This document shows positions 1 to 32,446 of a stretch of 64,000 nucleotides of DNA, one piece after another. The position numbers and the translations under genes are program-made. The stretch's first letter is position 1. Each line of letters begins with the position of its first letter. Location of the stretch: NCBI GenBank assembly GCA_963693365.1, contig CAVNZM010000017.1, positions 5,394,001-5,458,000 of the forward strand. Direction: 5' to 3'. The notes under the pieces were generated by a model, which was not told the DNA's origin, searched no databases, and saw only the letters and a program-made list of their open reading frames with translations. This DNA is from Amoebidium appalachense (Eukaryota > Ichthyosporea).

Positions 1-84
1 TGTGTGTGTGGGTGTGTGTGTGTGTGTGAGTGTGAGTGTGTGTGTGTGTGTGTGAGTGTGAGTGTGTGTGTGTGTGTGTGTGCT
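1..84. repeat. (GT)n microsatellite with GAGTGTGAG interruptions
   Basis: Alternating TG with GAG interruptions at the left edge of the window. It lies in the ASCC3 intron that follows exon 6 on the minus strand, or continues beyond the window. No further ASCC3 exon was found in 1-598. Confidence 0.9.
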
Positions 85-598
85 GAGCATACAAGGGTGT
101 GTGTGTGCATCATTGAATCACATGATTAGGTTGGGCTTGGCAAGTATTGTGTGGGCTTTAGATATGCTCGAGGTAGCTTGTACACGCTTCTAAATCATGT
201 ATGCTGACGCACGCATATAGCGACGAGAGTCAAGAGTGCACACGTGTGACTAACTTGTGCTTTTGGTGTCCTGGTTCTACACTGGAATTTTTTCACCTTC
301 TTTGTTGTGTGTGAGCTTGAGTTTTTATGGCAACTTCTATTATCTGTATGCTTTTTAACTGCATTGGCATGCATGAGGGTGTGGATGCTGTCCGGAGGAG
401 AGCCCCGGAGGGGGGAGAGAGGGGGGGGAAAGGGGGAAAGAGGGAATATGCATGCATCTGACGGTAGAGAGGCGCTCCCCCACCCCCTTCCCCCCCAAAA
501 CAAAAAGAAGGGGGGGAAGGGTGTGTGTGTGTGTGCCACAAAAAAAAGGGGGGAGGGGGGTGGGGGGGGTGGGGGGTTGGGGGATGTTTTTTGCGCAC

Positions 599-5902
<5,304 letters not shown>

Positions 5903-6909
5903 CGCCCCTCACACACGTAACGCACGCCAACTATGTGTGGTTTTGATTTACACACACACACACAGCAAGTTATGATTTGCAAACCAAAAACAATGATCCA
6001 ACACTTGAAGACTGCAGGGAAACAGGGCTAGCAAAATGTCTTTAGGCGTGTTAATCCTGCTCGTGAATATCATCAGTGTATCTGTACTGTAACTAATAAT
6101 TAGTAAAGCCAAAAAGCCCCACAAAAAAGTAAAACGGCAACGTTTACAACACTGTTGAACATGCACTCAGTTTTCTTCTTTCATGTTTTTGTGACGATTA
6201 CGCAATCGAATGTCACATACACGAACTTGATGTGATTGGCACATCTAATTGCTCAACCCCTAATGAATCAATCAGAAGAGAGGATCTACATTTTGTGTAA
6301 CGCAAAAGTTACCTTATATGGTGCCACCTAAAACACATGGGTGCTGGCGTGCATGCGCATGCACCTTTCTGCGTGTGTGTAGCTACAGCTTGTGTGCGTA
6401 CATACATGTAGAGAGGGGCCTCATAATAATCACATGATAATATGCTTTCAGTCACTAATTTTTATTGTTAAAAGCTTCGGGTTCTTCTTCGCAGCTTCCT
6501 TGTTCTGCAGAATTAACAACAGTAATTGAACCCTCCGTAGTTTATGAACTTGCCCCTTTGCTATTGCTACCCTCGACGCCCCGGCATCCTTCCCATTTAC
6601 CATCTTATCTACACTGAAACAGGAAGCGCAAATCTTACAGACAACAGCAAGGGAGTGTTGTTATCGATAAGATTAATGCTTAACCGCAACACTTACAGAT
6701 TAAAAAGCTACCAGAGATATGTCAGGCATTTATGCCAACCTTTGACTTTTAGAAGCATACACCTTTTTTCTGTTCTAAGTCGAGACCGGATCTTTTCCCC
6801 AGCGCTTCAGCCAACAAGTAAAGCAACCTTATGCCGTTTTCATTTACACAACAATACGAGATCTGATAACCATTGAACTCGGGGACTCTCTGGACATTAT
6901 AATGCCAAC
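5903..6909. promoter_or_regulatory. Divergent intergenic region between ASCC3 and DARS2
   Basis: The two start codons point away from each other, so this 1-kb interval must hold both 5' UTRs and probably both promoters. CCAAT-type motifs are visible (GATTGGC near 6234, CAATCAG near 6268). No TATA box convinced me. A plus-strand open frame at 6544-6876 has no homology I recognise and probably lies in the DARS2 5' region. Confidence 0.5.
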
Positions 6910-22580
<15,671 letters not shown>

Positions 22581-22794
22581 GTGAGTATGGTCTTGCTTTG
22601 GTGGGGGGCAAGAAGTAGTGAAAATAATGGTGTGGTGGAGAGGGAATGTGCAACGTGCCGGTGTGTTGCGTACGCCGTTTAATGTTAGTCGGAGTGAGGG
22701 TGACTGTTTGTTTGTGTGTGTGTGTGTGTGTCTGTACATGTGTGTGTGTGTCTGTACGTGTGTGTGCCGGGTGGTGTGTATGGGTGTTTTTTTT

Positions 22795-22809
22795 TATTGT
22801 TTTTTTTGT

Positions 22810-22850
<41 letters not shown>
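22795..22850. repeat. T-run/G-run junction
   Basis: T-rich tract passing to about 38 Gs in DARS2 intron 19, preceded by TGTG-rich sequence. Confidence 0.95.
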
Positions 22851-22901
22851 TGCAATCTGTAGTTCCGTACACGGTATGAGTGGTGCCCTCTGTCCATGCA
22901 G

Positions 22902-22941
22902 AACCTAGACTAGTGTGGCATGTGCCTATGTGCATGCGCAT

Positions 22942-23008
<67 letters not shown>

Positions 23009-23152
23009 TACACACACAGAGAGAGAGACACACACACAACCAATAGGCAATTTAACACCAGTCATTGGTTTTACATGATCGTTGTAGCGAAATTTGTAAC
23101 TCAGGCATCGTTGTATTGTTTCTTTGAAGATCGTGTGCATATGTCGTTCTAG
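22902..23152 (+). CDS. DARS2: DARS2 candidate last exon, reading into a (CA)n array
   Basis: From acceptor CCATGCAG in phase 1 the frame reads K-P-R-L-V-W-H-V-P-M-C-M-R-M, so the junction becomes NELKP. Human DARS2 has EELKP at this place, which favours this exon. The frame then translates the CA array as a long (His-Thr) repeat and ends at TAG 23150-23152. A tail of this kind is unusual; an exon at 24859 is the alternative. Confidence 0.4.
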
Positions 23153-24484
23153 AACTCTCTTGATTTAGAAGCTACGTAAGTCAATGAATTTTTGATTAAT
23201 TACCCAACTTTTTTGCTTCCATTTAAGCTTGGATTAATGTATGTGTATGAATTCCTCTTTGATCATGAAAAAGCCAAAAAACAAACGAGCTGGCCGGGTT
23301 GACTAAATTTAGTATACCGTTAATTAAGCAGGTAAGAAAAAGCTGGAAGCTCGGGAGGGGACATATGCATTTCGATCGAGCCCGAAGAGGAATTCATACA
23401 TATATATATGTCACATATCCTGGAACCCTATAGCTAAGGCTGATGATCTGCCTTTCGTTCTTCCTCTCCCCCCCCCCCCCCCCCCCCCCCTTCCCCCCTG
23501 CGGCCGTTGTTTACATTAGCAAATTCAACTCAGTATTGATCAGTGATAGTCTTCGTGTGCATGTGTGTGTGTGTGTGTGCGTGTGTGTTTGTGTATATAG
23601 TGTGTGTGGTTGGGGAGGGAGGGCGGGGGGGGAGGGGGGGGGGGTGGGGGGAGGGGGGCGGGGCGGGGAAGGGGGGGGGGGGGGGGGGGGGGGTCGGCCG
23701 CGGGGCGGGGAAGGAAAGGGGGTGGGGGGGCGGAGTGGGGGGGAGTGCGCATGCATGCTAGCGCATGGAGTCATCCCGGTTGGCTTATAATATATTTGTT
23801 ACGAAGAACACACAATCTTAATGAAGCAGACGTCGACTATTGCAATTGCAACAGGCTGGCACTCTAGATCTCGGGAAGATAGGCTGGACAGACAGAGACT
23901 TTATGAGGCTGTGTGCGTACGTGTGGCTGTAGCTATGGTGGACATGGATCGTTCTAGAAGGGGGTAGGGCAGGGGGAACAGGCTGTGAATATCGATGTGT
24001 GTAAGCACGTGTGTGTGTGTGTGTGAGCACGTGCGTGTGTGGTTCGTGTACAGGTGTGTGTTCGTGGCCGGGGAGTGAATGGGAAATGAGCCTGATAGGG
24101 CGGGCCAGGTGAGTGGGGGGGGGGGGGGGGGGGGGGGGGGGGTGGTCTCAAGCTGCGCCGAATGACATCAAACCGGAGTCCCTCTAGCTTCCCCTCTCCC
24201 CCCCGCTCCCCCGGGGCCCCCCAACCCCAACACCACCACCACCACCACCACCACCCCTATCCGCCCTCACACAGTCACACAAACACACACACAAAGGTTC
24301 ATGCAACAGAAGTCTCCAGGCCTCATGCCTGTTTGGACCACCATCCGAAGACATTTTACAGAAGTCTCCAGGCCTCATGCCTGTTTGGACCACCATCCGA
24401 AGACATTTTACGTAAAATGGGGCGGAAGAGCTTGATCCCCAAGCGACAATTACATGTGCCGGAGATCCCCTATGGCCGGCTCCA

Positions 24485-24543
<59 letters not shown>

Positions 24544-24725
24544 AGCATCCCCCTGTATGGCCCAGACCGTGACACAAAGGGTAATGGTTTGGGTTTGTCT
24601 TTATTATGGTGAACAATACCAAAACTTGCGTTTAATGGCGCTTAACGTGGAGCGATCTCCCTTTGCCTAGGGCTTCCATCATACATCGATATATGAACTT
24701 CTCTCCCCTTTCCTCCCCCCCCCCT

Positions 24726-24790
<65 letters not shown>

Positions 24791-24858
24791 ACACACCACC
24801 CCACCCCACCTTACCCCCCTACCCCCCTCCTGCTTCTCCGCTTCCTCTTAACCCTCAG
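23153..24858. other. DARS2 3' region, no gene seen
   Basis: Holds a C-run (23468-23490), a G-rich block (23618-23750), a 52-bp tandem duplication (24306-24410), a G-run of about 56 bases (24486-24541) and a C-run passing into CA (24717-24800). It lies inside DARS2 intron 19 if the exon at 24859 is used. Confidence 0.7.
24306..24410. repeat. 52-bp perfect tandem duplication
   Basis: The unit begins ACAGAAGTCTCCAGGCCTCA and ends GAAGACATTTT, and it occurs twice head to tail. Confidence 0.95.
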
Positions 24859-24974
24859 TTAGTCACAAATGGTCAGTGTTCAGATGTCAGACCGAAATTA
24901 TTCGGAAGATTCAGGGGCTTGGTGTAAGCGCGAGTAGATCTGATTCAAAGAAACTATCCATGAAAAGCTCATAA
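24859..24974 (+). CDS. DARS2: DARS2 alternative last exon
   Basis: A long pyrimidine tract and a CTTAAC branch-like motif lead to acceptor CCCTCAG. The phase fits exon 19 (A|TT) and the frame is open for 37 codons (ISHKWSVFRCQTEIIRKIQG...) to TAA. The splice site is better than the one at 22901, but the protein sequence shows no family match. Confidence 0.3.
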
Positions 24975-27122
24975 AACCGGTTGACGAAGGTACGATTATC
25001 TATGTAATTAGCCAATGCTCACTAAAAATCGAAAAAGCCGTCTCAATGTATTTGGTCAAGGAGAAAAGTATGTTTCTCTTTGGTTCGGAACAGCAGAAGT
25101 TTCATGTTTTAGTTATTTCTGAAAGGCAACAACCAAGCAATGCTGGATCAATCATCACTAGCAGATGGGCTTAAAGCTGAGGAAGGCCACATACACCACA
25201 ACCACTTACCTTTTTGCGCTCACACTTACCTTTAGGGTCGTTACAGCAGTAGATCTAGATAACTCGGCAAGTAAAAAAAATGTTTGGTAGATAGCATAAA
25301 CGATTGAAAGATCAAGTCTTTCTCAAGAAAATGAAACGTTTTGGATTGAAAAAAACTCTCCCCCAACCACAGCCAACAGGTTCGTAAACTTCATGAGCAG
25401 GGGACGTACCGAGCAGTGAACCCCAAACACTGCGGCCCAAGGCCTTCAACTTTTCTTTCGACGACACTGATGGCTGGGTAGGGTTTGAGCGGGTGATTGA
25501 AAGAATGCTTGTGGTAATCGAATTCCCCAGCTGCCCCGAAAGGCAGTAGAGGAAGCTCTGGATGCCTACCAAGCAAACACCACAAAATGGAGCACCAGCT
25601 GAAGACCCTCGCCAACAGAAAGGATCAAGACAGGTGTAAGCTGCCTCGACCCATACCCATGATTTTCAGAGGAGGGATCAAGACAGGCTTGCCTGACCAT
25701 CGAGCCCGAGGGCAAGACAGGGGTAGCCTGCTCCAACCCTCCCTCATTTCCAAGAGAATAGAGGTGTTAAAACAGGTTGGCCTGCCTCAACCACCCATTC
25801 TCAAGAAAAGGGTTAAGGTGGCTTAGCCAGCCTCGACCCAACCCCATTTTTTCGGCAAAGAGGGCTCAAAACACGTTAGCCTGCCTCGAGCCCTCCCTGG
25901 GGGTTATAACAGGGGTAATCTGCCCAACCCCTCCTCATTCCTAAGAGATTGAGGTGCCAAAACAGCCTATGGGTGTCTCAACATCTCTACTCCCAAGAAA
26001 CGAGTCCGACTGAGGCATCTCATACATCATGAGACGCTGCGCTGGTTCAACCGATCGAAGGCGATCGCAACCATAGCCGATGTATGATTGGCTTATCGCT
26101 AATCGTGTTTGGACCAAACGTAAAGATTACGTAATACTTCCGAATTCACTGGCTGCCCAGCTGCCAAATGCATTTTGTCTCCTAACGAGCAGAGACAAAA
26201 AGAAACAACGTCACAAAAATAAATAATCAAAAAACAGAAATCACACCTTCACTACAAAAAAAAAACCGCAGGCAGAAGGTAATCGACAGAGCCGGAGCCG
26301 GGGGGGGTCTACAATTAATTGAGTGGCAGCCGTACACGTACAACCCATGCAACACAACCCTACTGTTGAAACACAACACACACCTCACAAGCACAGCTCC
26401 ATCCCATCTGCACTAAAATCAGCACTATGATATGAAGCTCGTCACATTGGTGTGCATGAAACAGGAGTTGTGTTGACCCCCCACCCCCTCCCCCCCCCCC
26501 CCCCCCACACACACACTTAAAAACAATGAATCGAAAAGCCACATGTCTTCTCAAGAAAAGCCACATGTCTTCTCATCCCAAGTGCAAGTAGGAGCCTACC
26601 ATCAAATTTTCGTGCTGACCCTTCGGGATCCCAGGAACCCCGATTGTTGAAAAAAATTGAAGACACGGACGTGACCTTGACATGTAACGGCAGGCCCTCC
26701 CCCCTCCCCCCGCCACGTATGCCCTCTCTTTGAGTACCTCGCGAATCCCCCCTTTCCCCCCCCCCCCCCCCCCCCCCAAATAAATCCTCAAAATCTCCTT
26801 AGCTCCCCCCCCGTCCTCAGCCTTTCCACTACATGCTCCCCCCCCCCCCCCCAAAAAAATCCCCCCTCCCCTTCCCGGGCCCCCCAAAAGACCCACACAC
26901 CAAAGCTTCCCTCTGCTCCTTCCCTTCTCTCCCCCCCCCCCCCCCACACACACACACACACATACGCATACAACCACCAAGACACACACACCAAAAAAAA
27001 AAAAAAAAAAACACACACACACAAACGCAGGTCTAGAGGTTCCAACCAGGCCCCTCTTCCACGCTGCCATGCAATAATAAAAGGACACCACGCCACCATG
27101 TGTACAAAACGACCGGACGACT
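24975..27122. other. Intergenic region between DARS2 and RPL32
   Basis: No gene seen. It contains a degenerate tandem repeat (25615-25985), a 21-bp duplication (26533-26575), C-runs passing into A or CA (26760-26780, 26838-26857, 26930-26961), and AATAAA at about 26219 that could serve the plus-strand gene. Confidence 0.65.
25615..25985. repeat. Degenerate tandem repeat of about 60 bp
   Basis: At least six copies of a motif like AACAGGTTAGCCTGCCTCGACCC followed by CCCATTTTCAAGAGAA. The copies are diverged and vary in spacing. Confidence 0.75.
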
Positions 27123-27284
27123 TTACTCGTTGGCCTCGCTGCGCAGGCGGGCGGCACCGTTGGTCAGCTTGACGTTGAGCTGGGCAGCGCGCTTGACAAT
27201 GTCGGCACGCTTGCGGGACGACACGTTGTGTGCAATCTCAGCGGCGTACGTGCGGTTGTGCATCAGCAGAAGGTCAAGGTCGGC
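27123..27284 (-). CDS. RPL32: RPL32 coding exon 3
   Basis: 53 codons and [23 protein letters not shown] aligns with [20 protein letters not shown] of human eL32. Confidence 0.97.
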   Translation of the reverse strand, partial: ADLDLLLMHNRTYAAEIAHNVSSRKRADIVKRAAQLNVKLTNGAARLRSEANE

Positions 27285-29623
27285 CTGTGTTTTTGAGTGT
27301 GTGGGAGGAGGGGGGAAGGGGGGGGGGGGGGGGGGCGGGGGGAAGGTTAGGACGAGTTTCATGTGTAGGAAGAGGAGATAAAAGCGATGGATAACACAGT
27401 GCGACCCGCACAAAAGTATGCAATATAGGCAGAGCCATCGTCCTCCGCGCAGGGGGAAGGGGGGTTAATTGTTTATAGACTACCGAGAACACATTGATCA
27501 CTGACAACATGAAGCAGAGTGCACATTGCACAAAACATTGTGTGTGTGTGTTTTTTTTGTTTTGTTTTTTTGTTTTTTTTTTTTGGGGGGGGGGGGGGGG
27601 GGGTTGCATCAAGTGTGCAAATGAAGAAACACAGTGCTTGGCGTGAGTGGCGGACAGAGAAAGGAAGAAGGAAAAGGGGCAGTGAGGGAGGGGGGGACGG
27701 AGGGAGGGGGCACGCATTGCACATGGCACGCATTGCACATGCAGTAGCGGCAATGACCTAGAAATATGTAAAAAGAATACATAGAAGAAAAAAAAGTGTC
27801 TGTGGAGTTCCGAAGCCCAGCTGTTAAAACAAAGAAAATTTAAAAAAAAAGGTAAGCATGAATTTGGCAGAGAGAAACAGCGATGCGAATAGTCCAAAAG
27901 GTGTGCAGACCCATGCGAAGGGCATTACAAGTTGCATGTTGCCCACAGTGTGCAAGGGTGCATGTCACACAATGAGGAATTGTGTGTGTGTGTGTGCGCG
28001 CGCATGAAGAGGTGCATGTGTGTGTGACTAGTTTTTTTTGGAGAAAAAAAAGGTTGATGGAGCCCATGTGTGTTGTGTTGTCTTACCCCCCCCCCCCCAA
28101 AAAAAAAAACACACACACACACACCCAACCCCTTCCCCTTCAGCGTGCACACCAGAAAATTGCACGTCCATGAACACTTCTTGCACACTTTTGCATGAAT
28201 GCATGCATCGTGAGGCTCGTCTCTGTGTATGTGTGTCTGTCTTTGAGTACTAATGTTGCGAAATTGCTGACGTGTGCATGCAGGCCACCTGCCTACCCCC
28301 CTCCCCCCCCCACACAACCACCACCACACACACCACCCCCTCCCCTACCCCCCCCCCCCCTCCCTGAGTTGAATCTTCTTCTGGGTATGTCTTGCCCTTC
28401 TCAGTAATATTTGCTCCAACTATCTTGGGCGTCAGTAAGGCATGGTGCATATTTCCAATATAGCGACAACCCTACAGATCCCCCCCCCCACACACACACG
28501 CACCAACTATTTAAAGATAGCCAGAACAAAATCTAAATTAAAGTGTGTAAGCACATACCACGTTGTGGACGAGGAACTTCTTGAAGCCGTCGGGCATCAT
28601 GTGGCGGGTCTTCTGGTTGGAGCCATAGCCAATGGAGGGCATAAGGAACTGCCCCTTGAAGCGACGGCGCACCCTGTTATCGATACCCTTGGGCTTGCGC
28701 CAGTTGCGCTGTGTACGTGTATGTGTGCGCGGGTGTGTGTGTGTACGTGTGGAAGAAGTGTGTGTACACGGAGGGGGAAAGGCCGGGCAGGGGGAGTAAT
28801 GCGTGTGTGCATGCAGGCAATATTGGGTGTGTGTGTGTGTGTGTGTGCTAGCGCTCGTGTAGGCATAGGTGGTGTGTGTGGGTGGCCGGGTGTGAAGAGG
28901 TTGTGCACGTGTGTGTGTATGGGGGGGGGGGGGCATGTGTTGTGTGTTGACGTGTACGCGAAAGTGTTTGTGTTTGCCCAGGAGATTAATTAATGGTGAG
29001 CCGAGAACATAGTCAGGAGTGTGACAAACATGTGCGAGGATGTGTGAACAGCCAAGCTCACACCACCCTCCTCAATTGCAACATCCCTGTGATTGACATG
29101 CTTCAAGTGAACGTGCGTCATCTGCCACCAACCCAATCGCCACGCAACAACCCAAACGGGCAGAATCACACCCTGCCACGCTCTTCCACCACCTGATGCA
29201 GCACCGATTTCCTCCAACAAATGCCTCACCACCAAGCCCACTACACACGTATGCCTGAACCACTCCTCTACACAGCCTCAGTCAGGTACTATGATCGTAT
29301 AGATTCCACATTTTGACACCGGACGTTGTTGACGAAGTCTGTGTTCCCGAAGGTTGTCACTGCACCACACAAAACACTCTGCAATCCACTGCCGACGAAG
29401 TGATGCACGCACATGATTTGCCTAACATCCCCTAACACGAAGCAATTCAAAGCCACACCCTGCAGAAAAACACGTCGCAGCTTCCTGCTTGTACCAACGC
29501 GTTAAACATGGACCCAAAAAGCACACAACTTACGTCGATGCCAGTGTAGCGGTCGGACTGGTGCCGTGTGAACAGCTTCGTCCGCTTCTTGACGATCTTC
29601 ACATGCTTAAGTGCGGACACCAT
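27123..29623 (-). CDS. RPL32: 60S ribosomal protein eL32
   Basis: Three coding exons join in phase 0 (29623-29534, 28708-28559, 27284-27123), giving 133 aa against 135 in human. eL32 is a component of the large ribosomal subunit. Matching blocks are [46 protein letters not shown] and [20 protein letters not shown], with the C-terminus [22 protein letters not shown] acceptor sits about 35 bases before the ATG, which suggests an untranslated 5' exon further right. Orientation is opposite to DARS2. Confidence 0.97.
27285..28558. other. RPL32 intron 2
   Basis: No gene. Contains a G-run, a degenerate poly-C-tailed element (about 27380-27455, minus), a T-run/G-run junction (27549-27603), and a C-run/A-run junction (28087-28110). 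I could not identify a snoRNA by box motifs. Confidence 0.6.
28559..28708 (-). CDS. RPL32: RPL32 coding exon 2
   Basis: 50 codons, [13 protein letters not shown] to KKFLVHNV, the best conserved part of eL32. Donor GTATGT. Confidence 0.97.
28709..29533. other. RPL32 intron 1
   Basis: TGTG-rich on the left, ordinary sequence on the right. No snoRNA boxes were found with confidence. Confidence 0.6.
29534..29623 (-). CDS. RPL32: RPL32 coding exon 1
   Basis: 30 codons from ATG at 29623 ([16 protein letters not shown]) to RYTGID, with donor GTAAGT. Confidence 0.96.
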
Positions 29624-30221
29624 TTTGCCGGTTCCTCACGGGGGGTCCGGTTCCTCTGCAGGAATAAAAACGTCTAAGAATTGCTGAAAGAGTAGGTAGA
29701 CTATTGCGCCCCGGCTTATTCACGAAGCTAAGCAGCACTGTGTCTCTAACTGCACCCCTTATCAAAAAAATCTCCCTCCCTCCCTTCTCCCCTCCCCCCC
29801 GGGGACCTCCTCCCCCCGAACTACAACAAAAACAACACTGTAAAAGCGACATCGGTGACTGTTGCATCTCATCCCCGAGTGTCCCCTGCTTCCGCGTCGT
29901 CCGGGTCCAAGTTGTGCACAACTGCAAACACCCTACCCTTGGGTATGCAAAACCCAGCTCTAAAATGCTAGAAACATCGCACTCGGGTCTTGCTGTATAT
30001 GTGCGGGTGATGTGCAGTCTTGTACGAGAATAATTATGTGTCCAGCAGTGTCGAAATCCTCCCGCGACCCCAGAAGAAAAACAAATGGCCACGACTGATC
30101 TAAGGTGGAAACGGCCCCATGACGCGAGTAGCTCTCAAAACAAGGCCTCTCCCGCTGACTAATAATTCCTGTAACACATTTGTAGGCATGTAAAAAGAAC
30201 TAGCATATGCGCCGACCATTC

Positions 30222-30589
30222 TCAGAACAGTCTCATCCGAAATTGTGTGATGTTCTCATCTTGAAAATACTTAGTCTGATATCTGCTGTAAGGTACACTA
30301 TCGTAAGATAAAGTCATTCTGCCGTTTTTTCTCTCAGCATCATAAACGTAATATCCTCCATTCAATTCCACAACATGATACGTGGATGGGCGGTGGATAC
30401 CCTCGGATTCCCGCTCGATTCTTTGAAAAACCGGAAAGGAGGGACACGTACGAAGGTCAGGGTGTAAGAGAAATTGAAGAACGGAGCCGTGTTCGCTAAA
30501 ACGGCGCGCAGCGGACACGAGCACGTACTCAGATGGATTACGGCAAGATAGCTTCGTGAAACTAAACCATCGGTAATGTATAATGTAAT
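30222..30589 (-). CDS. Unrecognised terminal exon or gene relic, about 120 codons
   Basis: A minus-strand frame is open from an upstream TAG near 30615 to TGA at 30222, with protein-like composition (LLHPDLRTCPSFPVFQRIER, STYHVVELNGGYYVYDAE, QTKYFQDENITQFRMRLF). There is no early ATG, so it would need splicing; ACCAATCAG at 30590 is a possible acceptor. I do not recognise the family. It could be a last exon of an unknown gene or a decayed mobile-element gene. Confidence 0.35.
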
Positions 30590-31356
30590 CTGATTGGTGC
30601 TATAAATTGAGCTAAACAGTTAACCTAATATAGCTAGTCTTGAATCATTCTGGTTGGTTTGCAAAAACTGCCAAATTCCTAAGCCCCGAGTACCGACACT
30701 CCGAGTCTGTCACTCAGCCTCCCTCAGGCTCAGGCATTACGTAGAGAGCGCTTTGTAGAGCTTTCGAAGACTCCGTAAAAGCAGTCTGGTAAGCATTATA
30801 AGCGGTAATTTTCTGGGCACTTGCTTTTCAGTAATGTCTTGCGTTTTTTTTTGTTTTTTTTGTGTTTTTTTTTGTTTTGTTTTTTTTGCTTTTTTACCTG
30901 GCTATAGCCTGCATTGCGAGGTAGGGGCTTTTTTCGTTCCCTATTCCAAAGTGGGCCACTCACGCTTATTCTTACTTTTTTTTTTTTTTTGGGAAAGGAA
31001 GGGGGAGGAAGGGGGAGGAGGACGAAGGTACGAGGAGAGGGGAGGAAGGGGGAGGACGAGGCATTTTTTAGCGTTAAATCTGTAAGCACTGGGAAGATGA
31101 ACTGTTTAAGAATCTGAACCGCTGTAATTATCACCACGGGTCGAACACAACCATCTCGTGTGCTTATGCGACTTGACGATCAAGGAGGCATAGCCGGGAG
31201 GGCTGGGGGGGGAGGTCGGAAGGGGGGAGGGGGGAGGGGGGGGAAGAGAGGGGGAAGGAGGGGGCCCCTCACGGGGGGGGAGGGGGGGGGGGGGGGGGGG
31301 AGGGTGGAGGGGGGCAGAAGGGTGGTGGCCTGGGTATCTATGACTGACAAATGGTA
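30590..31356. other. Non-coding, no gene seen
   Basis: T-rich block (30842-30890), then a G/GA-rich block (30990-31310). A TATAAAT motif lies at about 30600. Confidence 0.5.
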
Positions 31357-31419
31357 TTATGAAACTAGCTGTAGGATCCGCCTTGTGAAAATTGACAAGT
31401 TGCACCACATCTCGACACT
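31357..31419 (-). CDS. Exon 4 of the possible small secreted protein
   Basis: Acceptor TTCATGCAG. Reads SVEMWCNLSIFTRRILQLVS and TAA in the micro-exon-included frame. The alternative frame reads CRDVVQLVNFHKADPTASFI and continues into a proline-rich tract. Confidence 0.35.
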   Translation of the reverse strand, partial: SVEMWCNLSIFTRRILQLVS

Positions 31420-32213
31420 CTGCATGAATTATACAGTATAATATTCTTTTCCTTGATTATGTTAAACAAACCGTCTCAAACGATATATGCTTTCAGTATC
31501 TTCTAAGCAAATAAGAATGCTCATGATAATGCCATAAACAAAATGCTGTGCTACCATACTCACGTGACTTCCTCCTCTGGTATGGGTTATGTACATAGCA
31601 ACGCTCTCTGGGAACTCTTGAAGCCCATATGCTAGAGGAAAAAAATGAAACCAATTCATTAGGGAGTCGAGACTGTCAGAAGGGAGGAAGGTTGTTGCGC
31701 CGCGGGGGGGGGGGGGGGGGGGGGGGGGGGGGTGCACCTCTGTGTGCGCTTGGAAAGAGTGTTTGCGAGGATAAGGGAATGTCAAGGATGGTGTTACAAA
31801 CATTCTTTTACATAATTTCGCTCAGGCGCAAAAGCTATTAGCTCAATGAAGTAATAAACACACAAGAATGCATGACCGGTTTTCACGAACTTACCTGCTG
31901 TTGGTAGGCTGAAGATGGTTTAGAGATGTCAAGCAAAAAACAGCAGTAATTTATTTACTAGCTATGTGTACCATGCGGAAACCATAACATAGCACTTGAA
32001 GAACTAAACATACGGCACGCGCCCCGCTCACCAGTAACTTAGGCTCTTCGAACCATCACCTTCCTCGAGCTTTCTTTCTCTTTCACGATCAGGACGTTTC
32101 AGGTACGGACTGGCAGAATGAATGCATATGATTTGCGCAAAAAACAAAATCAATGTCACCCTAAACCACAATCCAAGTACTTCCCATTTACAATGAAGCT
32201 CTTCATGAATCAT
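31357..32213 (-). CDS. Possible small secreted or membrane protein with a 14-nt micro-exon
   Basis: Four minus-strand exons with good splice sites join in phase: 32213-32032, 31908-31895, 31631-31564 and 31419-31357, giving 108 aa. The N-terminal half has a hydrophobic segment (LWFRVTLILFFAQIICIHSA) like a signal peptide or signal anchor. It is followed by a charged stretch, KRPDRERERKLEEGDG. The second exon is only 14 nt, between CATCTTCAG and GTAAGT. Exon 3 has an excellent acceptor (TTTTTTTCCTCTAG) and donor (GTGAGTATGG). Skipping the micro-exon gives another open frame. No family recognised. It is divergent from the H3-like frame at 32805. Confidence 0.45.
31564..31631 (-). CDS. Exon 3 of the possible small secreted protein
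   Basis: With the micro-exon it reads YGLQEFPESVAMYITHTRGG. Without it, it reads IWASRVPRERCYVHNPYQRR. Splice sites are near consensus on both sides. Confidence 0.45.
31895..31908 (-). CDS. 14-nt micro-exon
   Basis: CCTACCAACAGCAG between acceptor CATCTTCAG and the consensus donor GTAAGT. It changes the phase from 2 to 1. Confidence 0.4.
32032..32213 (-). CDS. Exon 1 of the possible small secreted protein
   Basis: 60 codons plus two bases from ATG at 32213. Hydrophobic core at residues 15-34. Donor GTGAGC. Confidence 0.45.
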
Positions 32214-32425
32214 GTGTATGCAGCAGCTTGTAGCTTAATGAGCAGATTTTTGTTATCTACCATCTAGAAAAACATCTTTGGTAACAAAAGATGTTTTTTT
32301 TGTTATTTCTATGTGACTTTTGTTCCGCTTATAACTGAGTTTTGACTTATGATAGAAGAACAACCTTTTTTTGCTGATGCTCAAACACGCTAATCTTAAA
32401 ACCCCAGTGTGAGCGCGGGAGATAA

Positions 32426-32446
32426 TTTGGCGCGCTTTTTGCGCGC
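32426..32446 (+). promoter_or_regulatory. E2F-like sites upstream of the H3-tail-like frame
   Basis: TTTGGCGCG and TTTTTGCGCGC lie close together. E2F binds TTTSSCGC-type sites and drives S-phase genes. They sit about 370 bases before the ATG at 32805. Function is inferred only. Confidence 0.35.

Noticed and set aside
6544-6876. 110-codon plus-strand frame before DARS2
   Set aside because: No homology recognised and it lies directly upstream of the DARS2 start. Probably promoter or leader sequence.
32262-32297. Histone-type 3' stem-loop near the H3-like frame
   Set aside because: AAAACATCTTT/AAAGATGTTTT is an inverted repeat, but it lies upstream of the frame and lacks the histone stem-loop consensus.
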